Assembly: GCF_001514195.1 (NCBI RefSeq)
Contig: NZ_KQ948735.1
Span: 187,172-251,171, forward strand
Direction: 5' to 3'
DNA from: Streptomyces griseorubiginosus
GTDB lineage: Bacteria > Actinomycetota > Actinomycetes > Streptomycetales > Streptomycetaceae
Length of the DNA: 64,000 bases
Part shown: positions 35,993-44,968 of the stretch, piece by piece
Position numbering within the stretch: the first letter of the stretch is position 1
Layout of the letters: every line of letters starts with the position of its first letter
The notes under the pieces: model-generated
What the model was told of the DNA's origin: nothing
The model's database searches: none
What the model saw: only the letters and a program-made list of their open reading frames with translations
Program-made: the position numbers and the translations under genes

Positions 35993-37168
35993 ATGACCGT
36001 ACGGACGACTGTGGTGGTCGGGGCGACCGCCGTGGCCCTCGCGACCGGGCTCGCCGCTCCGGCGATGGCGGCCGGCACCGACACCGCTCCGGCGACGGCG
36101 GCCGGCACCACCCGCACCGACACCCACGAGGCCACCCGGCAGGCCGTCCGCGCCGCCGTGCAGGACGGCGTGCCCGGGGTGACGCTCACCGCGAGGAACG
36201 GCCGGAGCAGCTGGTCGACCACCGCCGGGGTGGGCAACCTGCGCACGCACGCCCCGCGTTCGGCGGACGACCGCTACCGCGTCGGTTCCATCACCAAGAC
36301 CTTCGTCTCCACCGTCGTCCTCCAGCTGGAGGCGGAGGGACGGCTGTCGCTCGACGACACCGTGGACAAGTGGCTGCCCGGCGTGGTGCACGGAAACGGC
36401 CACGACGGCAGCCGGGTCACCCTGCGCCAGCTCCTCAACCACACCAGCGGCATCTTCGACTACACGTCCGACGAGACGTTCGGGCGCACGTACTTCCTCA
36501 AGGACGGCTTCTTCGAGCATCGCTACGACACCCTGGCTCCCGGACAGCTCGTCGCGATCGCCATGGCCCACGAGCCGGACTTCGCGCCGGGCACCTCCTG
36601 GAACTACTCCAACACCAACTACGTACTGGCGGGCATGGTGATCCAGAAGGTCACCGGGCGGCCGTACGGCGAGGAGATCCGGCACCGGATCATCCACCCG
36701 CTGCACCTGACCGCCACCTCCGTCCCCGGCACCCGCGTCACCGTCCCGGGGCCCAGCAGCCGTGCCTACTCCAAGCTGGCGGAGACGGCGACGGGGCCGA
36801 CGTACGACGTCACGCGGCTGAACCCCTCGCTGGCCTCCTCGGCGGGCGAGATGATCTCCGACTCGGCCGACCTGGACCGGTTCTACTCGGCCCTGCTGAA
36901 GGGCAGGCTGCTGCCGCCGAAGCAGCTGAAGGAGATGAAGGCCACGGTGCCCGTCGAGGGGATCCCGAACGCCGGCTACGGCCTCGCCCTGATCGACCGG
37001 AAGCTGAGTTGCGGGGTCCATGTCTGGGGTCACGACGGCGGCATCCACGGTTCCAGCTCCGTGGCCGTGACCACGGCCGACGGCCGGCACTCCCTCGCCT
37101 TCAACTTCAACGGCGACTGGTCGGGAGACACCGACGCCGTGATCGAGGCGGAGTTCTGCGGCAAGTAG
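35993..37168 (+). CDS. Secreted serine hydrolase, beta-lactamase/DD-peptidase fold
   Basis: A 391-residue class-C-type penicillin-recognising enzyme. The signal peptide is TTVVVGATAVALATGLAAPAMAA. Active-site motifs are Ser-x-x-Lys in VGSITKTF, Tyr-x-Asn in NYSNTNY and HDGG replacing KTG in VWGHDGGIHG. The GTDTAPATAAGT stretch after the signal is a small duplication. AGGGGGAAG precedes the ATG. Streptomyces homologues include R61-like D-Ala-D-Ala carboxypeptidases and esterases; cell-wall remodelling is likely but not proven. Confidence 0.92.
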   Translation: MTVRTTVVVGATAVALATGLAAPAMAAGTDTAPATAAGTTRTDTHEATRQAVRAAVQDGVPGVTLTARNGRSSWSTTAGVGNLRTHAPRSADDRYRVGSITKTFVSTVVLQLEAEGRLSLDDTVDKWLPGVVHGNGHDGSRVTLRQLLNHTSGIFDYTSDETFGRTYFLKDGFFEHRYDTLAPGQLVAIAMAHEPDFAPGTSWNYSNTNYVLAGMVIQKVTGRPYGEEIRHRIIHPLHLTATSVPGTRVTVPGPSSRAYSKLAETATGPTYDVTRLNPSLASSAGEMISDSADLDRFYSALLKGRLLPPKQLKEMKATVPVEGIPNAGYGLALIDRKLSCGVHVWGHDGGIHGSSSVAVTTADGRHSLAFNFNGDWSGDTDAVIEAEFCGK

Positions 37169-37254
37169 ACGCCCCGACCCCGTCCCGAATTGCAGAGTTC
37201 ATCCGGGCGTAACGTCCGTACCGCCTCATATCGGCTAACCCGCACTTCACGGGG

Positions 37255-38493
37255 ATGGCTCGATTTGTGTGCAAGGCGGGTGGTCGTGTGCGTACGGGAC
37301 GCGAACTGCGAGTGCTGTCGGTCTACGAGGGCTTCTTCTCCGGTGGGGCCCGGATCGTCCACAGTGACATCGTGCTGGGCCTCACCGAGGGCGGCCAGCA
37401 CCATCGGGTGCTGAGCCTGTACGGCGAGGTGCACCGGGAGGCGACCCGGCAGCGGATGACGGACGACACCTGCTACCGGGCGCTGACCGCGGCCGGAGTG
37501 GGTGTCACCTCCCTCGACCGCACCTACCGCGGCACCGGCGTTCCGGACGGATTCACCGGCCCGGAGCTGGCCGAAACGGCCCGGGTGACGGCCGGCGCGG
37601 ACGTCATCCTCTCCCTCAAGGAGCAGCCGCTCGCGCTGCTCAACCAGGCGGGTCTGCCGCGCCGCCCGGTCGTGGTCTGCCTGCACCGCTCCGACCCGGA
37701 GAACCAGGGCCCCGCCCTCGACGAGCTGAGGGCCGCCATCGCCGACGGCACGGTCGTGGCCTGTGTCTGCTGCGCCGAGTCGACCCGGGACGCCTACCGG
37801 GCCGCGGGCATCCCCGCCGACCTCCTCCACGTGATCCCCAACGGCGTCGACCTCGCCCGCTTCCGCCCCGACGCCTCCCGCCGCCGTACCCTGCGCGCCG
37901 AACTCGGCATCGACCCGGCGGCTCCCGTGGTCGTCTTCGCCGCCCGTTACGACGGCATGAAGAACGTCCCCCTGCTGCTCGCCGCCGCCCGCGCCTGGCT
38001 CGCGCGCGTCCCGGACGGTCAGGTGCTGCTGTGCGGGGCGGGCATGACGGCGGCGAACCCCGGTCTCACCGCCGACATCGCGACGGCGTTCGCGGGTGCC
38101 GCGGGCCTCGCCGACCGGGGGCTGCGGCTGCTCGGCGTCCGCCGTGACATGGAGTCGCTGTACGCGGCCTCCGACGTCGTCGCCCTCACCTCCGCCTGGG
38201 GCGAGGCGGCCCCGCTGTGTCTGATCGAGGGCATGATGTGCGGCGCGGTCCCGGTGGCGACGGACGTCGGCGACAGCGCGGCGATCGTCGCGGGCCTCGG
38301 CCTGGTCACCGCCCCGGACCCGGAGGTGATCGCGACGGCCTGGTCACGGGCAGTGGCCTCGCGCGCCGACCTCGCCCCGGCCCTGGCCGCGAGCCGGGAA
38401 CGCTTCAGCCGCACGAGGATGATCGCCTCGTACGCGACCCTGCTGGACCGCGCGGCCGCGGGCACCACCACGCGCCTCCCCGACCCGTTCTGA
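37255..38493 (+). CDS. Glycosyltransferase family 4 protein
   Basis: A 412-residue GT-B glycosyltransferase. The N-terminal domain begins RVLSVYEGFFSGGARIVHSDI, the acceptor side. The C-terminal donor domain has IPNGVDLARFRPD, VVVFAARYDGMKNVPLLLAA and SLYAASDVVALTSAWGEAAPLCLIEGMMCGAVPVATDVGDSAAIV, where the EGM-type glutamate contacts the sugar nucleotide. The ATG at 37255 has only a weak ribosome site; a GTG at 37288 is an alternative. Acceptor and sugar unknown. It ends against a terminator shared with the AbiEi-like gene. Confidence 0.9.
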   Translation: MARFVCKAGGRVRTGRELRVLSVYEGFFSGGARIVHSDIVLGLTEGGQHHRVLSLYGEVHREATRQRMTDDTCYRALTAAGVGVTSLDRTYRGTGVPDGFTGPELAETARVTAGADVILSLKEQPLALLNQAGLPRRPVVVCLHRSDPENQGPALDELRAAIADGTVVACVCCAESTRDAYRAAGIPADLLHVIPNGVDLARFRPDASRRRTLRAELGIDPAAPVVVFAARYDGMKNVPLLLAAARAWLARVPDGQVLLCGAGMTAANPGLTADIATAFAGAAGLADRGLRLLGVRRDMESLYAASDVVALTSAWGEAAPLCLIEGMMCGAVPVATDVGDSAAIVAGLGLVTAPDPEVIATAWSRAVASRADLAPALAASRERFSRTRMIASYATLLDRAAAGTTTRLPDPF

Positions 38494-38538
38494 GCACGGG
38501 GGCCCGCGTCCCCGCGACGAGGGCCCCGCACGCACAAC

Positions 38539-38581
38539 GAGGAGGGGCCCCCGGTTCCCCAGTCCCGGTGGGCCCCTCCTC
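38539..38581. terminator. Bidirectional terminator hairpin
   Basis: GAGGAGGGGCCC (38539-38550) and GGGCCCCTCCTC (38570-38581) form a perfect 12-bp stem between convergent genes. Confidence 0.75.
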
Positions 38582-38610
38582 TCCCCTCCTGATCCCTCCC
38601 CGGTCCGTCA

Positions 38611-39657
38611 CTACCGGGGCAGGACCACGACATAGGCGGCCGGATCCCGGTCGCCGGAGGCCATCAGGGCCGTACGGACGACCGTGGCCTGCTGCTCCAT
38701 CGCGTCCCGGAGCTTGCGCGGGGTGATGTGGACGACCGTGATGCCGAGCCGCTCCAGGTGCTCGCGCTTGCGGGCGTACTCCGACCACAAGGCGTCCTCG
38801 TCCTGACGCGGGGCCCGCGTGTCCAGTTCCACCGCCACCGCCTGGTCGGGCCAGTACGCGTCCAGGCCGCCCAGGTGGGGGCCGCCCGGGAGCCGCAGGT
38901 CGACGTTCCAGACCGGGTCGGGCAGGCCGTACTCCCGGACCATGCGGTAGAGGCGGTCCTCCGCGATGGCCCGGCCCTCGGCGAGCAGGGAGTCCACCGC
39001 GTCCACCACGTGCGGGCGGCTCAGCAGCTTGGCGTTGTTCAACTCCCTGACGACGGCGGCCGGTTCGCAGTGCCCGCCGCGCACCGCCTCGGTCAGCAGC
39101 CGGCGTACCGCGCCCGCGTCCGTCAGCTCGGTGACCGCGTCCGCGAGGGCGCGCGGGACCGGGGCGACCGGGAGGCCGGTGACCTGCTCGGGGGCCGGGA
39201 GCGCCGAGGTACGGACGATCCGCGCGCCGCCCGCCGAGCGCAGCCGGCGCATCCGGGGCACCAGCACGTCGATGCGGTCCAGGGAGAGCAGCGGCGGGGT
39301 CGAGCTGAAACCGTGCAGGGTCAGTGCCGCGAGGCCCGTGATCATCGCCTCGGCGTACACAGGGCGGTGCGGGTCCTCGGCGCCCGGCTGGGACGGCACC
39401 CCGGTGCCGCGTTCCCGTGCCGCGTACATCAGTACCGCGTGCAGTCGCTCCTCGCTGGTCGGCGGGCCCGGGTGGAGCAGGAAGACGCCCGGGAGGAGCT
39501 GCTGCCAGGGGCCGCCGGGCCGGCACTGCTCGTTGGCTTCGGCGACCGAGACGCCCTGCGCGCGGAGCCGGCCGGCCGTCATGACCCGGCGGTGCACCTC
39601 GGCGAGGTGGCGGAGGGGGCGGGGGGAGAGCGGGGGGACCGGGGTGTTGTGGTTCAT
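38611..39657 (-). CDS. AbiEi-like / DUF559 nuclease-fold protein
   Basis: A 348-residue protein. The N-terminus (VMTAGRLRAQGVSVAEANEQ...QLLPGVFLLHPGPPTSEERLHAVLMYA) resembles the wHTH of AbiEi-type antitoxins. The C-terminus (YGLPDPVWNVDLRLPGG, GLDAYWPDQAVAVELDTRAPRQDEDAL, ERLGITVVHITPRKL) has the order of a PD-(D/E)xK/Vsr-like DUF559 nuclease fold with Asp and Glu at the expected strand. This architecture is widespread in actinobacteria, usually without an AbiEii toxin gene, and none is adjacent here. Function unproven. Confidence 0.75.
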   Translation of the reverse strand: MNHNTPVPPLSPRPLRHLAEVHRRVMTAGRLRAQGVSVAEANEQCRPGGPWQQLLPGVFLLHPGPPTSEERLHAVLMYAARERGTGVPSQPGAEDPHRPVYAEAMITGLAALTLHGFSSTPPLLSLDRIDVLVPRMRRLRSAGGARIVRTSALPAPEQVTGLPVAPVPRALADAVTELTDAGAVRRLLTEAVRGGHCEPAAVVRELNNAKLLSRPHVVDAVDSLLAEGRAIAEDRLYRMVREYGLPDPVWNVDLRLPGGPHLGGLDAYWPDQAVAVELDTRAPRQDEDALWSEYARKREHLERLGITVVHITPRKLRDAMEQQATVVRTALMASGDRDPAAYVVVLPR

Positions 39658-39771
39658 GCAGCGGAGATTCCCGCACCCGATCGGCCCGCTAACCGCTGTT
39701 ACAGGGCCGTCGACAAATACGGACAAGACAGCACTAAAGGACGGATGTTCGGATGCCGATGGGGCACCGAA

Positions 39772-39804
39772 AACCCCTGGTCCATTCGGGTGGGACCAGG
39801 GGTT
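39772..39804 (-). terminator. Intrinsic terminator of the second pepN
   Basis: AACCCCTGGTCC and GGACCAGGGGTT form a 12-bp stem with a 9-nt loop. The minus strand runs into TTTTCGG just after it, 60 bp past the pepN stop. Confidence 0.8.
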
Positions 39805-39863
39805 ACGGCTGTGATGGAACGGATTTCGTAACGGCTACCCGACGCTCAAGCTCGGGCCAGAGG

Positions 39864-42452
39864 TCAGCCCTGGTTGACGGCCCCTGCGTCGCACGCCTGT
39901 CCCCGCAGCGCCCGCGCCAGATCGTCCCGCCCCTCGAGGACCAGCCTGCGCAGCGCCGGCGCCGCGTCCTCGTGCGCCGCGAGCCACGCGTCGGCCGCGT
40001 CCAGGGTGGCCGTCGAGTCCTGGAGCGAGGGGAACAGCCCCGAGACGATGTTCATCGCGATCTGGATCGAACGGTCCCGCCAGATCCGGGTGAGCGCCGC
40101 GAAGTACTTCTCCGTGTAGGGGGCGAGCAGCTCCCGCTGGGCCGGCCGCCCCCAGCCCGCGATCGTCGCCTCGGCCAGCGCGTTGGACAGCGCGTCCGAC
40201 TCCACGACCTGCGCCCAGCCCTGCGCCTTCACCGCCGCCGACGGCCGCGCGGCCAGGCAGCGCACCTGGTGGCGCTTGCCGGACGCGGTGTCGTCCCGGG
40301 CCAGCTCCGCCTCCAGCTCCTTCTCGCCGGCGAGTCCGTGCACGACCAGCGGCTCCAGGAACGCCCACCGCAGCTCCTGGTCGACCTCCAGGCCCGGCAC
40401 GGTCGTGGTGCCGTCCAGCAGCCCCCGCAGCAGGTCGAGGTCGCCCTGCTCCTCGGCGGTGCGGGCGAAGAAGCGCGCCCACGCCAGCTGGTGCTCGCTG
40501 CCCGGCCCGGTCCGCTCCAGCAGCTCGCGGCGGGCGGAATCGGCGAGCAGTGCCGCCCCGCGCGCACGCCAGTCGGGGGCCGCGTAGTGCGTGACCGCCG
40601 ACTCCGCCCAGGCGTGCAGCATCTGGAGCACGCCGATGTCGGACTCCCGTCCCGCGAACCGCGTCACCAGCTCCACGAAGTCCCGCGCGGGCAGCAGCGC
40701 GTCCCGGGTCATGTTCCACAGCGCCGACCAGCACAGGGCCCGCGCGAGCGGATCGGCCACCGAACCGAGCCCGGACTTCAGGGTCTCCAGCGAGGTCGTG
40801 TCGAAGCGGATCTTGCAGTACGTCAGGTCGTCGTCGTTGACCAGGACCAGCGCCGGCGCCTCAGCGCCCGCCAGCTCGGCCACCACCGTGCGCGGCCCGT
40901 CCACGTCCACCTCGGCGCGGGCGTACCGCTCCAGCGTCCCGTCCGCCGCGGCCCGGTACAGGCCCACCGCCACCCGGTGCGGCCGCAGCTCGGGGTGGGA
41001 CTCGGCGGCCTCCTGGACGACCGCGAGCTCGTCCACGAGCCCCTCCGCGGACAGCAGCACCTGCGGGGTCAGCGAGTTGACCCCGGCCGTCTGGAGCCAG
41101 GACCGCGCCCACGCGCCCATGTCGCGGCCGCTGGTCTCCTCCAGCACCGACAGCAGGTCACCGAGGCGGGTGTTGCCGTAGGCGTGCCGCTTGAAGTAGC
41201 GCCGGGCACCCTCCAGGAACGCGTCCTGGCCGACGTACGCGACGAGCTGCTTGAGGACGGAGGCGCCCTTGGCGTAGGTGATGCCGTCGAAGTTGAGCTT
41301 GGCGTCCTGGAGGTCGCGGATGTCGGCGGTGATCGGGTGCGTGGAGGGCAGCTGGTCGGCGCGGTACGCCCAGGCCTTGCGGCGGTTGGCGAAGGTGATC
41401 CAGGCGTCCTTGAAGCGGGTCGCGCCGACGTTGGCGAAGGTGCCCATGAAGTCCGCGAAGGACTCCTTCAGCCACAGGTCGTCCCACCACACCATGGTGA
41501 CCAGGTCGCCGAACCACATGTGCGCCATCTCGTGCAGGATGACGTTGGCCCGGCCCTCGTAGGACGCCTGCGTGACCTTGCCGCGGAAGATGAACTCCTC
41601 GCGGAAGGTCACCAGACCCGGGTTCTCCATCGCCCCGAGGTTGTACTCCGGCACGAACGCCTGGTCGTACTTCCCGAAGGGGTACGGGTAGTCGAAGTGC
41701 TCGTGGAAGAAGTCCAGCCCCTGCTTGGTGACGAGGAACACGTCGTCGGAGTCGAAGTAGGGGGCGAGCCCCTTGCGGCACAGGGCGCCGAGGGGGATCT
41801 CCAGGCGGGTGCCGTCGTCGAGGACGCGCTCGTAGGTGTCCGTCACATAGTGGTACGGGCCCGCGGTGACACAGGTGATGTACGTCGAGATCGGCTTGGT
41901 CTCCGCGAACCGCCACACCCCGTCCGTCAGCGTCCCGGCCCCGTTGCTCCACACCGTCCACCCCTCCGGTGCCCGCACCTCGAAGCGGTACGGCGCCTTC
42001 AGGTCCGGCTGCTCGAAGTTGGCGAAGACCCGGCGGGAGTCGGCCGGCTCGTACTGCGTGTAGAGGTAGACCTCGCCGTCCTCGGGGTCGACGAAGCGGT
42101 GCATGCCCTCGCCGGTGCGGGAGTAGGCGCACTGGGCGTCGACGACCAGTTCGTTGTCGGCGGCCAGGTCCTCCAGGGCGATCCGGGAGCCGTCGAAGAC
42201 CTCTCCCGGGTCGAGGTCCCGGCCGTTGAGCGACACGGCCGTCACGCTCGGCGCGATCAGGTCGGCGAAACTGGCAGCCCCCGGCTCGCTGCACCGGAAG
42301 CGGATCGTGGTCACGGACCGGAAGGTGCGCGGGCCGTCCCCGGCCTGGTCGCCGACCGCCGAGCGCAGGTCGAGGGACACGTCGTACCCGTCGACGGACA
42401 GCAGGGCGGCCCGCTCCCGGGCCTCGTCACGGGACAGATTCTCACCGGGCAC
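39864..42452 (-). CDS. pepN: Aminopeptidase N, second copy
   Basis: An 862-residue M1 aminopeptidase. The GTG at 42452 follows GAGGGAG. GAMENPG lies near residue 270 and the zinc motif HEMAHMWFGD near residue 305, with KESFADFMG supplying the third ligand. The ERAP1-like helical C-terminus is complete. It is a paralogue of the pepN at 21871-24447, sharing long identical motifs (KLNFDGITYAKGASVLKQLV here, VNFDGITYAKGASVLKQLV there) while differing in the C-terminal domain. Streptomyces commonly keep both. Divergent from the DsbA-like gene. Confidence 0.96.
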   Translation of the reverse strand: MPGENLSRDEARERAALLSVDGYDVSLDLRSAVGDQAGDGPRTFRSVTTIRFRCSEPGAASFADLIAPSVTAVSLNGRDLDPGEVFDGSRIALEDLAADNELVVDAQCAYSRTGEGMHRFVDPEDGEVYLYTQYEPADSRRVFANFEQPDLKAPYRFEVRAPEGWTVWSNGAGTLTDGVWRFAETKPISTYITCVTAGPYHYVTDTYERVLDDGTRLEIPLGALCRKGLAPYFDSDDVFLVTKQGLDFFHEHFDYPYPFGKYDQAFVPEYNLGAMENPGLVTFREEFIFRGKVTQASYEGRANVILHEMAHMWFGDLVTMVWWDDLWLKESFADFMGTFANVGATRFKDAWITFANRRKAWAYRADQLPSTHPITADIRDLQDAKLNFDGITYAKGASVLKQLVAYVGQDAFLEGARRYFKRHAYGNTRLGDLLSVLEETSGRDMGAWARSWLQTAGVNSLTPQVLLSAEGLVDELAVVQEAAESHPELRPHRVAVGLYRAAADGTLERYARAEVDVDGPRTVVAELAGAEAPALVLVNDDDLTYCKIRFDTTSLETLKSGLGSVADPLARALCWSALWNMTRDALLPARDFVELVTRFAGRESDIGVLQMLHAWAESAVTHYAAPDWRARGAALLADSARRELLERTGPGSEHQLAWARFFARTAEEQGDLDLLRGLLDGTTTVPGLEVDQELRWAFLEPLVVHGLAGEKELEAELARDDTASGKRHQVRCLAARPSAAVKAQGWAQVVESDALSNALAEATIAGWGRPAQRELLAPYTEKYFAALTRIWRDRSIQIAMNIVSGLFPSLQDSTATLDAADAWLAAHEDAAPALRRLVLEGRDDLARALRGQACDAGAVNQG

Positions 42453-42589
42453 GGGCGATGCTCCCTCGGATGGTGTTCAGCATGCGGACAGGCCCGATCC
42501 TGCCATGTGCCCCTGACATCGGTCAGCCGGGAATGGGGCGGGCGGCGGCCGGTGTTGCGGCAGGAAACGAACACTTCTCTAGGAGACCC

Positions 42590-43252
42590 ATGTCCGAGAC
42601 CGCGACCGCCTCCGGCAAGACCCCCGTCGACTTCTGGTTCGACCCGCTGTGCCCCTGGGCCTGGATGACCTCCCGCTGGGTCCTGGAGGTCGAGAAGGTC
42701 CGCGACATCGAGGTCCGCTGGCACATCATGAGCCTCGCCGTCCTCAACGAGCCGAAGATCGACGAGCTGCCCGAGGAGTACCGCGAGCTGCTGGAGACCA
42801 AGGCCTGGCAGCCGATCCGGGTCGTCACCGCGGCCTGGCAGAAGCACGGCTCCGACATCCTCGGCCCGCTCTACACCGCGCTCGGCACCCGGATCCACAA
42901 CGAGGGCCAGGGCCCGACGCGTGCGGCCGTCGAGGGCGCCCTCGCGGACGTCGGCCTGCCCGCCGACCTGATCGAGTACTTCGACCAGAAGGACTTCGAG
43001 TTCGACGCCGAGCTGCGCGCCTCCCACAAGGAGGGCATCGACAAGGTCGGCCAGGACGTCGGCACCCCGGTCATCGCGGTCCCCGGCCCCGACGGCGAGC
43101 AGATCGCCTTCTTCGGCCCGGTCGTCACCCCCGCCCCCAAGGGCGAGGAGGCGGCCCGCCTCTGGGACGGCACCGTGGCGGTCGCCTCGGTCCCGGGCTT
43201 CTACGAGATCAAGCGCACCCGTACCAAGGGCCCGGACTTCAGCAACCTGTAG
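42590..43252 (+). CDS. DsbA family protein (mycothiol-dependent reductase-like)
   Basis: A 220-residue thioredoxin-fold DsbA/FrnE-type protein. The active-site stretch is WFDPLCPWAW: a single Cys in CPWA rather than CPWC. This resembles the mycobacterial mycothiol-dependent nitroreductase group (Rv2466c), where the second Cys is also important but here is Ala. A helical insert and the cis-Pro segment GTPVIAVPGPDGEQIAFFGP follow. No signal peptide, so cytoplasmic. AGGAG precedes the ATG at 42590. A mycothiol-linked redox role is inferred. Confidence 0.88.
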   Translation: MSETATASGKTPVDFWFDPLCPWAWMTSRWVLEVEKVRDIEVRWHIMSLAVLNEPKIDELPEEYRELLETKAWQPIRVVTAAWQKHGSDILGPLYTALGTRIHNEGQGPTRAAVEGALADVGLPADLIEYFDQKDFEFDAELRASHKEGIDKVGQDVGTPVIAVPGPDGEQIAFFGPVVTPAPKGEEAARLWDGTVAVASVPGFYEIKRTRTKGPDFSNL

Positions 43253-43450
43253 TCACTTCTCCGGCTCGGGGAACGAACCCCCGTCGTTCTGATCCCCGAG
43301 CCGCTGATACCGCAGACACCCATCACGGGCACACCGGTAGTACGAGCCCAGGCGGGTATGCCTGGGCTTGTGCTCCCGCACGAACTTCTTCTCGTCATCA
43401 GTGAGCGCGCGGAACTCCTGAAGACTCCCGCCGCAATTCGAGCACCGCAT
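43253..43450 (-). CDS. Small zinc-ribbon protein
   Basis: A 65-residue protein with CSNC near the start and CARDGC near residue 45, a likely four-Cys zinc ribbon, ending in a polar tail. The stop abuts the convergent DsbA-like stop. The start is uncertain: the ATG at 43450 gives MRCSNCGG but has a weak ribosome site, and a GTG at 43456 is possible. Role unknown; such proteins often bind nucleic acid or a partner. Confidence 0.65.
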   Translation of the reverse strand: MRCSNCGGSLQEFRALTDDEKKFVREHKPRHTRLGSYYRCARDGCLRYQRLGDQNDGGSFPEPEK

Positions 43451-43474
43451 GAACACCGTGAACTGCAACCCCCT

Positions 43475-43505
43475 CAGGGGCGCGGGGAACTGCGCGACCA
43501 GCCAC
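43475..43505. repeat. Dispersed 31-bp intergenic repeat, copy 1
   Basis: This 31-bp block, starting CAGGGGCGCGGGGAACTGCG, is identical to 47536-47566 in this window. I recall the same block as a frequent intergenic element in Streptomyces genomes. Confidence 0.8.
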
Positions 43506-43519
43506 AACGAAACCTGCGG

Positions 43520-44947
43520 CTAACGACCGGCCCGTCCCCGAGCCACATCCAACCGTCCCAAATGCTCCTGGAACCCCTCGGAGTAGTACGCGGACCGCCC
43601 CGGATCCGGCTCGACAACAGCCGTAGGTTCGGTCCACACCCCGGCGTCCAGGGAAACCCCGAACCGCTCGGCCGCGGCCAACACCGCCCCCCGAGCCCCC
43701 ACCTCCCCCTCCACAACCCTGAGCGGCCGCCCGAGCACATCCGCCAGCAACTGCATCCACGCGGAACTACGGGTCCCCCCACCGCACACAGCGAGAGCGC
43801 CCGTCAGCCCCGCCGCCTCCAGACAGTGCCGAGCCGCGTACCCGATCCCCTCACAGGTCGCCCGGACCAGATCCGCGGGCGTCGTCTCCAGCGACACCCC
43901 GCTCAACTCGGCCCGCAGACGAGGCTCGACAAAGGGAGCCCGCTCCCCGGAGGGGGCGAAGTACGGCAGCACCCGCACCCCGCGCGCCCCGGGCGGGGTC
44001 GACGCCAGCAGCCCGTCCACCTCCGCGTGCGTGACGCCGGTCGTCGACAGGACCCAGTCCAGCGCGGCCGTACCGACCATCGCCGGCATCGCCCGCAGCC
44101 GGTGCCCCGGCCGGTCCGTGGAGATGAACAGCCCGGCCGGCTCACCGCTCAGATCCAGCTCGGTCGTGGCGACCAGCGCCGCCAGACAGGTCCCGACGAT
44201 CAGGAGACCGTCCCCCGGCGCGGTGACCCCAGCCCCCAGCGCACAAGCCGGCAGATCGTAGGGCCCGTTGGAGATCCGCGTCCCGGACGGCAGCCCCTCG
44301 CCGCGGGCCTCGCCGGTGGCGAGAGGGTCGCCGACCGACGGGAGCAGCCGTCGCCGACGGGTGAGCCCCAGCAGCTCCACCACCCGGTTGTCGTAGGTCC
44401 GGGTCCGTGGATCGAGGAACGGCATCGACGCGTCCGACACGTCCGTCACGGCGAGCGCCGCGCCCGTCAGCCGCTGGAAGACCATGTCCTTGCAGTACAC
44501 GGCGGCCGCGGCGGCGTCCAGGGACTTCGGGTCGTACCGGTCCAGCCAGGCCAGCAGCGGTCCCGGCGAGCCCGGGAACATCGCGCCGCCGGTCCGCCGG
44601 AACACGGTCTCGAAGGTGCCGTCCGCCAGCCACTGGTCGAGCAGTTCGTGCGCCCGCCCGTCCATCCAGGACACCGCGGACCGCACCGGCCGCCCCTCCC
44701 GGTCGACCAGCCACACCCCGTCGCCCTGCCCGGTCAGCCCGGCCAGCTCCACCGGCTCCGGCACCCGCGCGGTCAGCTTGGCGAGGACGTCGACGACGGC
44801 GCCGTAGACCTCCGTCATGTCCTGCTCGACGAACCCGCCGTGCAGGGAGAGCTCCACCGGGCGTGACTCGACGGCCAGTTGGCGTCCCTCACCGTCGAAG
44901 GCGGCGGCCTTGACGACGGACGTGCCCACATCGATACCGACGTACAT
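43520..44947 (-). CDS. FGGY family carbohydrate kinase A
   Basis: A 475-residue sugar or polyol kinase of the xylulokinase type. The N-terminal phosphate-1 motif is GIDVGTSVVKAAAFD, substrate-binding GLTGQGDGVWLVD and the FGGY C-terminal block LTGALAVCGGGTRSSAWMQLLADVLG with the adenosine site. ATP-dependent phosphorylation in the cytoplasm is expected; specificity is open (pentulose, erythritol-like polyol or related). It follows a 2-hydroxyacid dehydrogenase gene by 21 bp and forms an operon with it, divergent from a second FGGY kinase. Confidence 0.9.
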   Translation of the reverse strand: MYVGIDVGTSVVKAAAFDGEGRQLAVESRPVELSLHGGFVEQDMTEVYGAVVDVLAKLTARVPEPVELAGLTGQGDGVWLVDREGRPVRSAVSWMDGRAHELLDQWLADGTFETVFRRTGGAMFPGSPGPLLAWLDRYDPKSLDAAAAAVYCKDMVFQRLTGAALAVTDVSDASMPFLDPRTRTYDNRVVELLGLTRRRRLLPSVGDPLATGEARGEGLPSGTRISNGPYDLPACALGAGVTAPGDGLLIVGTCLAALVATTELDLSGEPAGLFISTDRPGHRLRAMPAMVGTAALDWVLSTTGVTHAEVDGLLASTPPGARGVRVLPYFAPSGERAPFVEPRLRAELSGVSLETTPADLVRATCEGIGYAARHCLEAAGLTGALAVCGGGTRSSAWMQLLADVLGRPLRVVEGEVGARGAVLAAAERFGVSLDAGVWTEPTAVVEPDPGRSAYYSEGFQEHLGRLDVARGRAGR

Positions 44948-44968
44948 TCGGATTCCCTTCTACGACCG

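Noticed and set aside
39658..39863. Short ORFs between the AbiEi-like gene and the second pepN
   Set aside because: No ribosome site; the region is explained by the pepN terminator and the promoter of the AbiEi-like gene.
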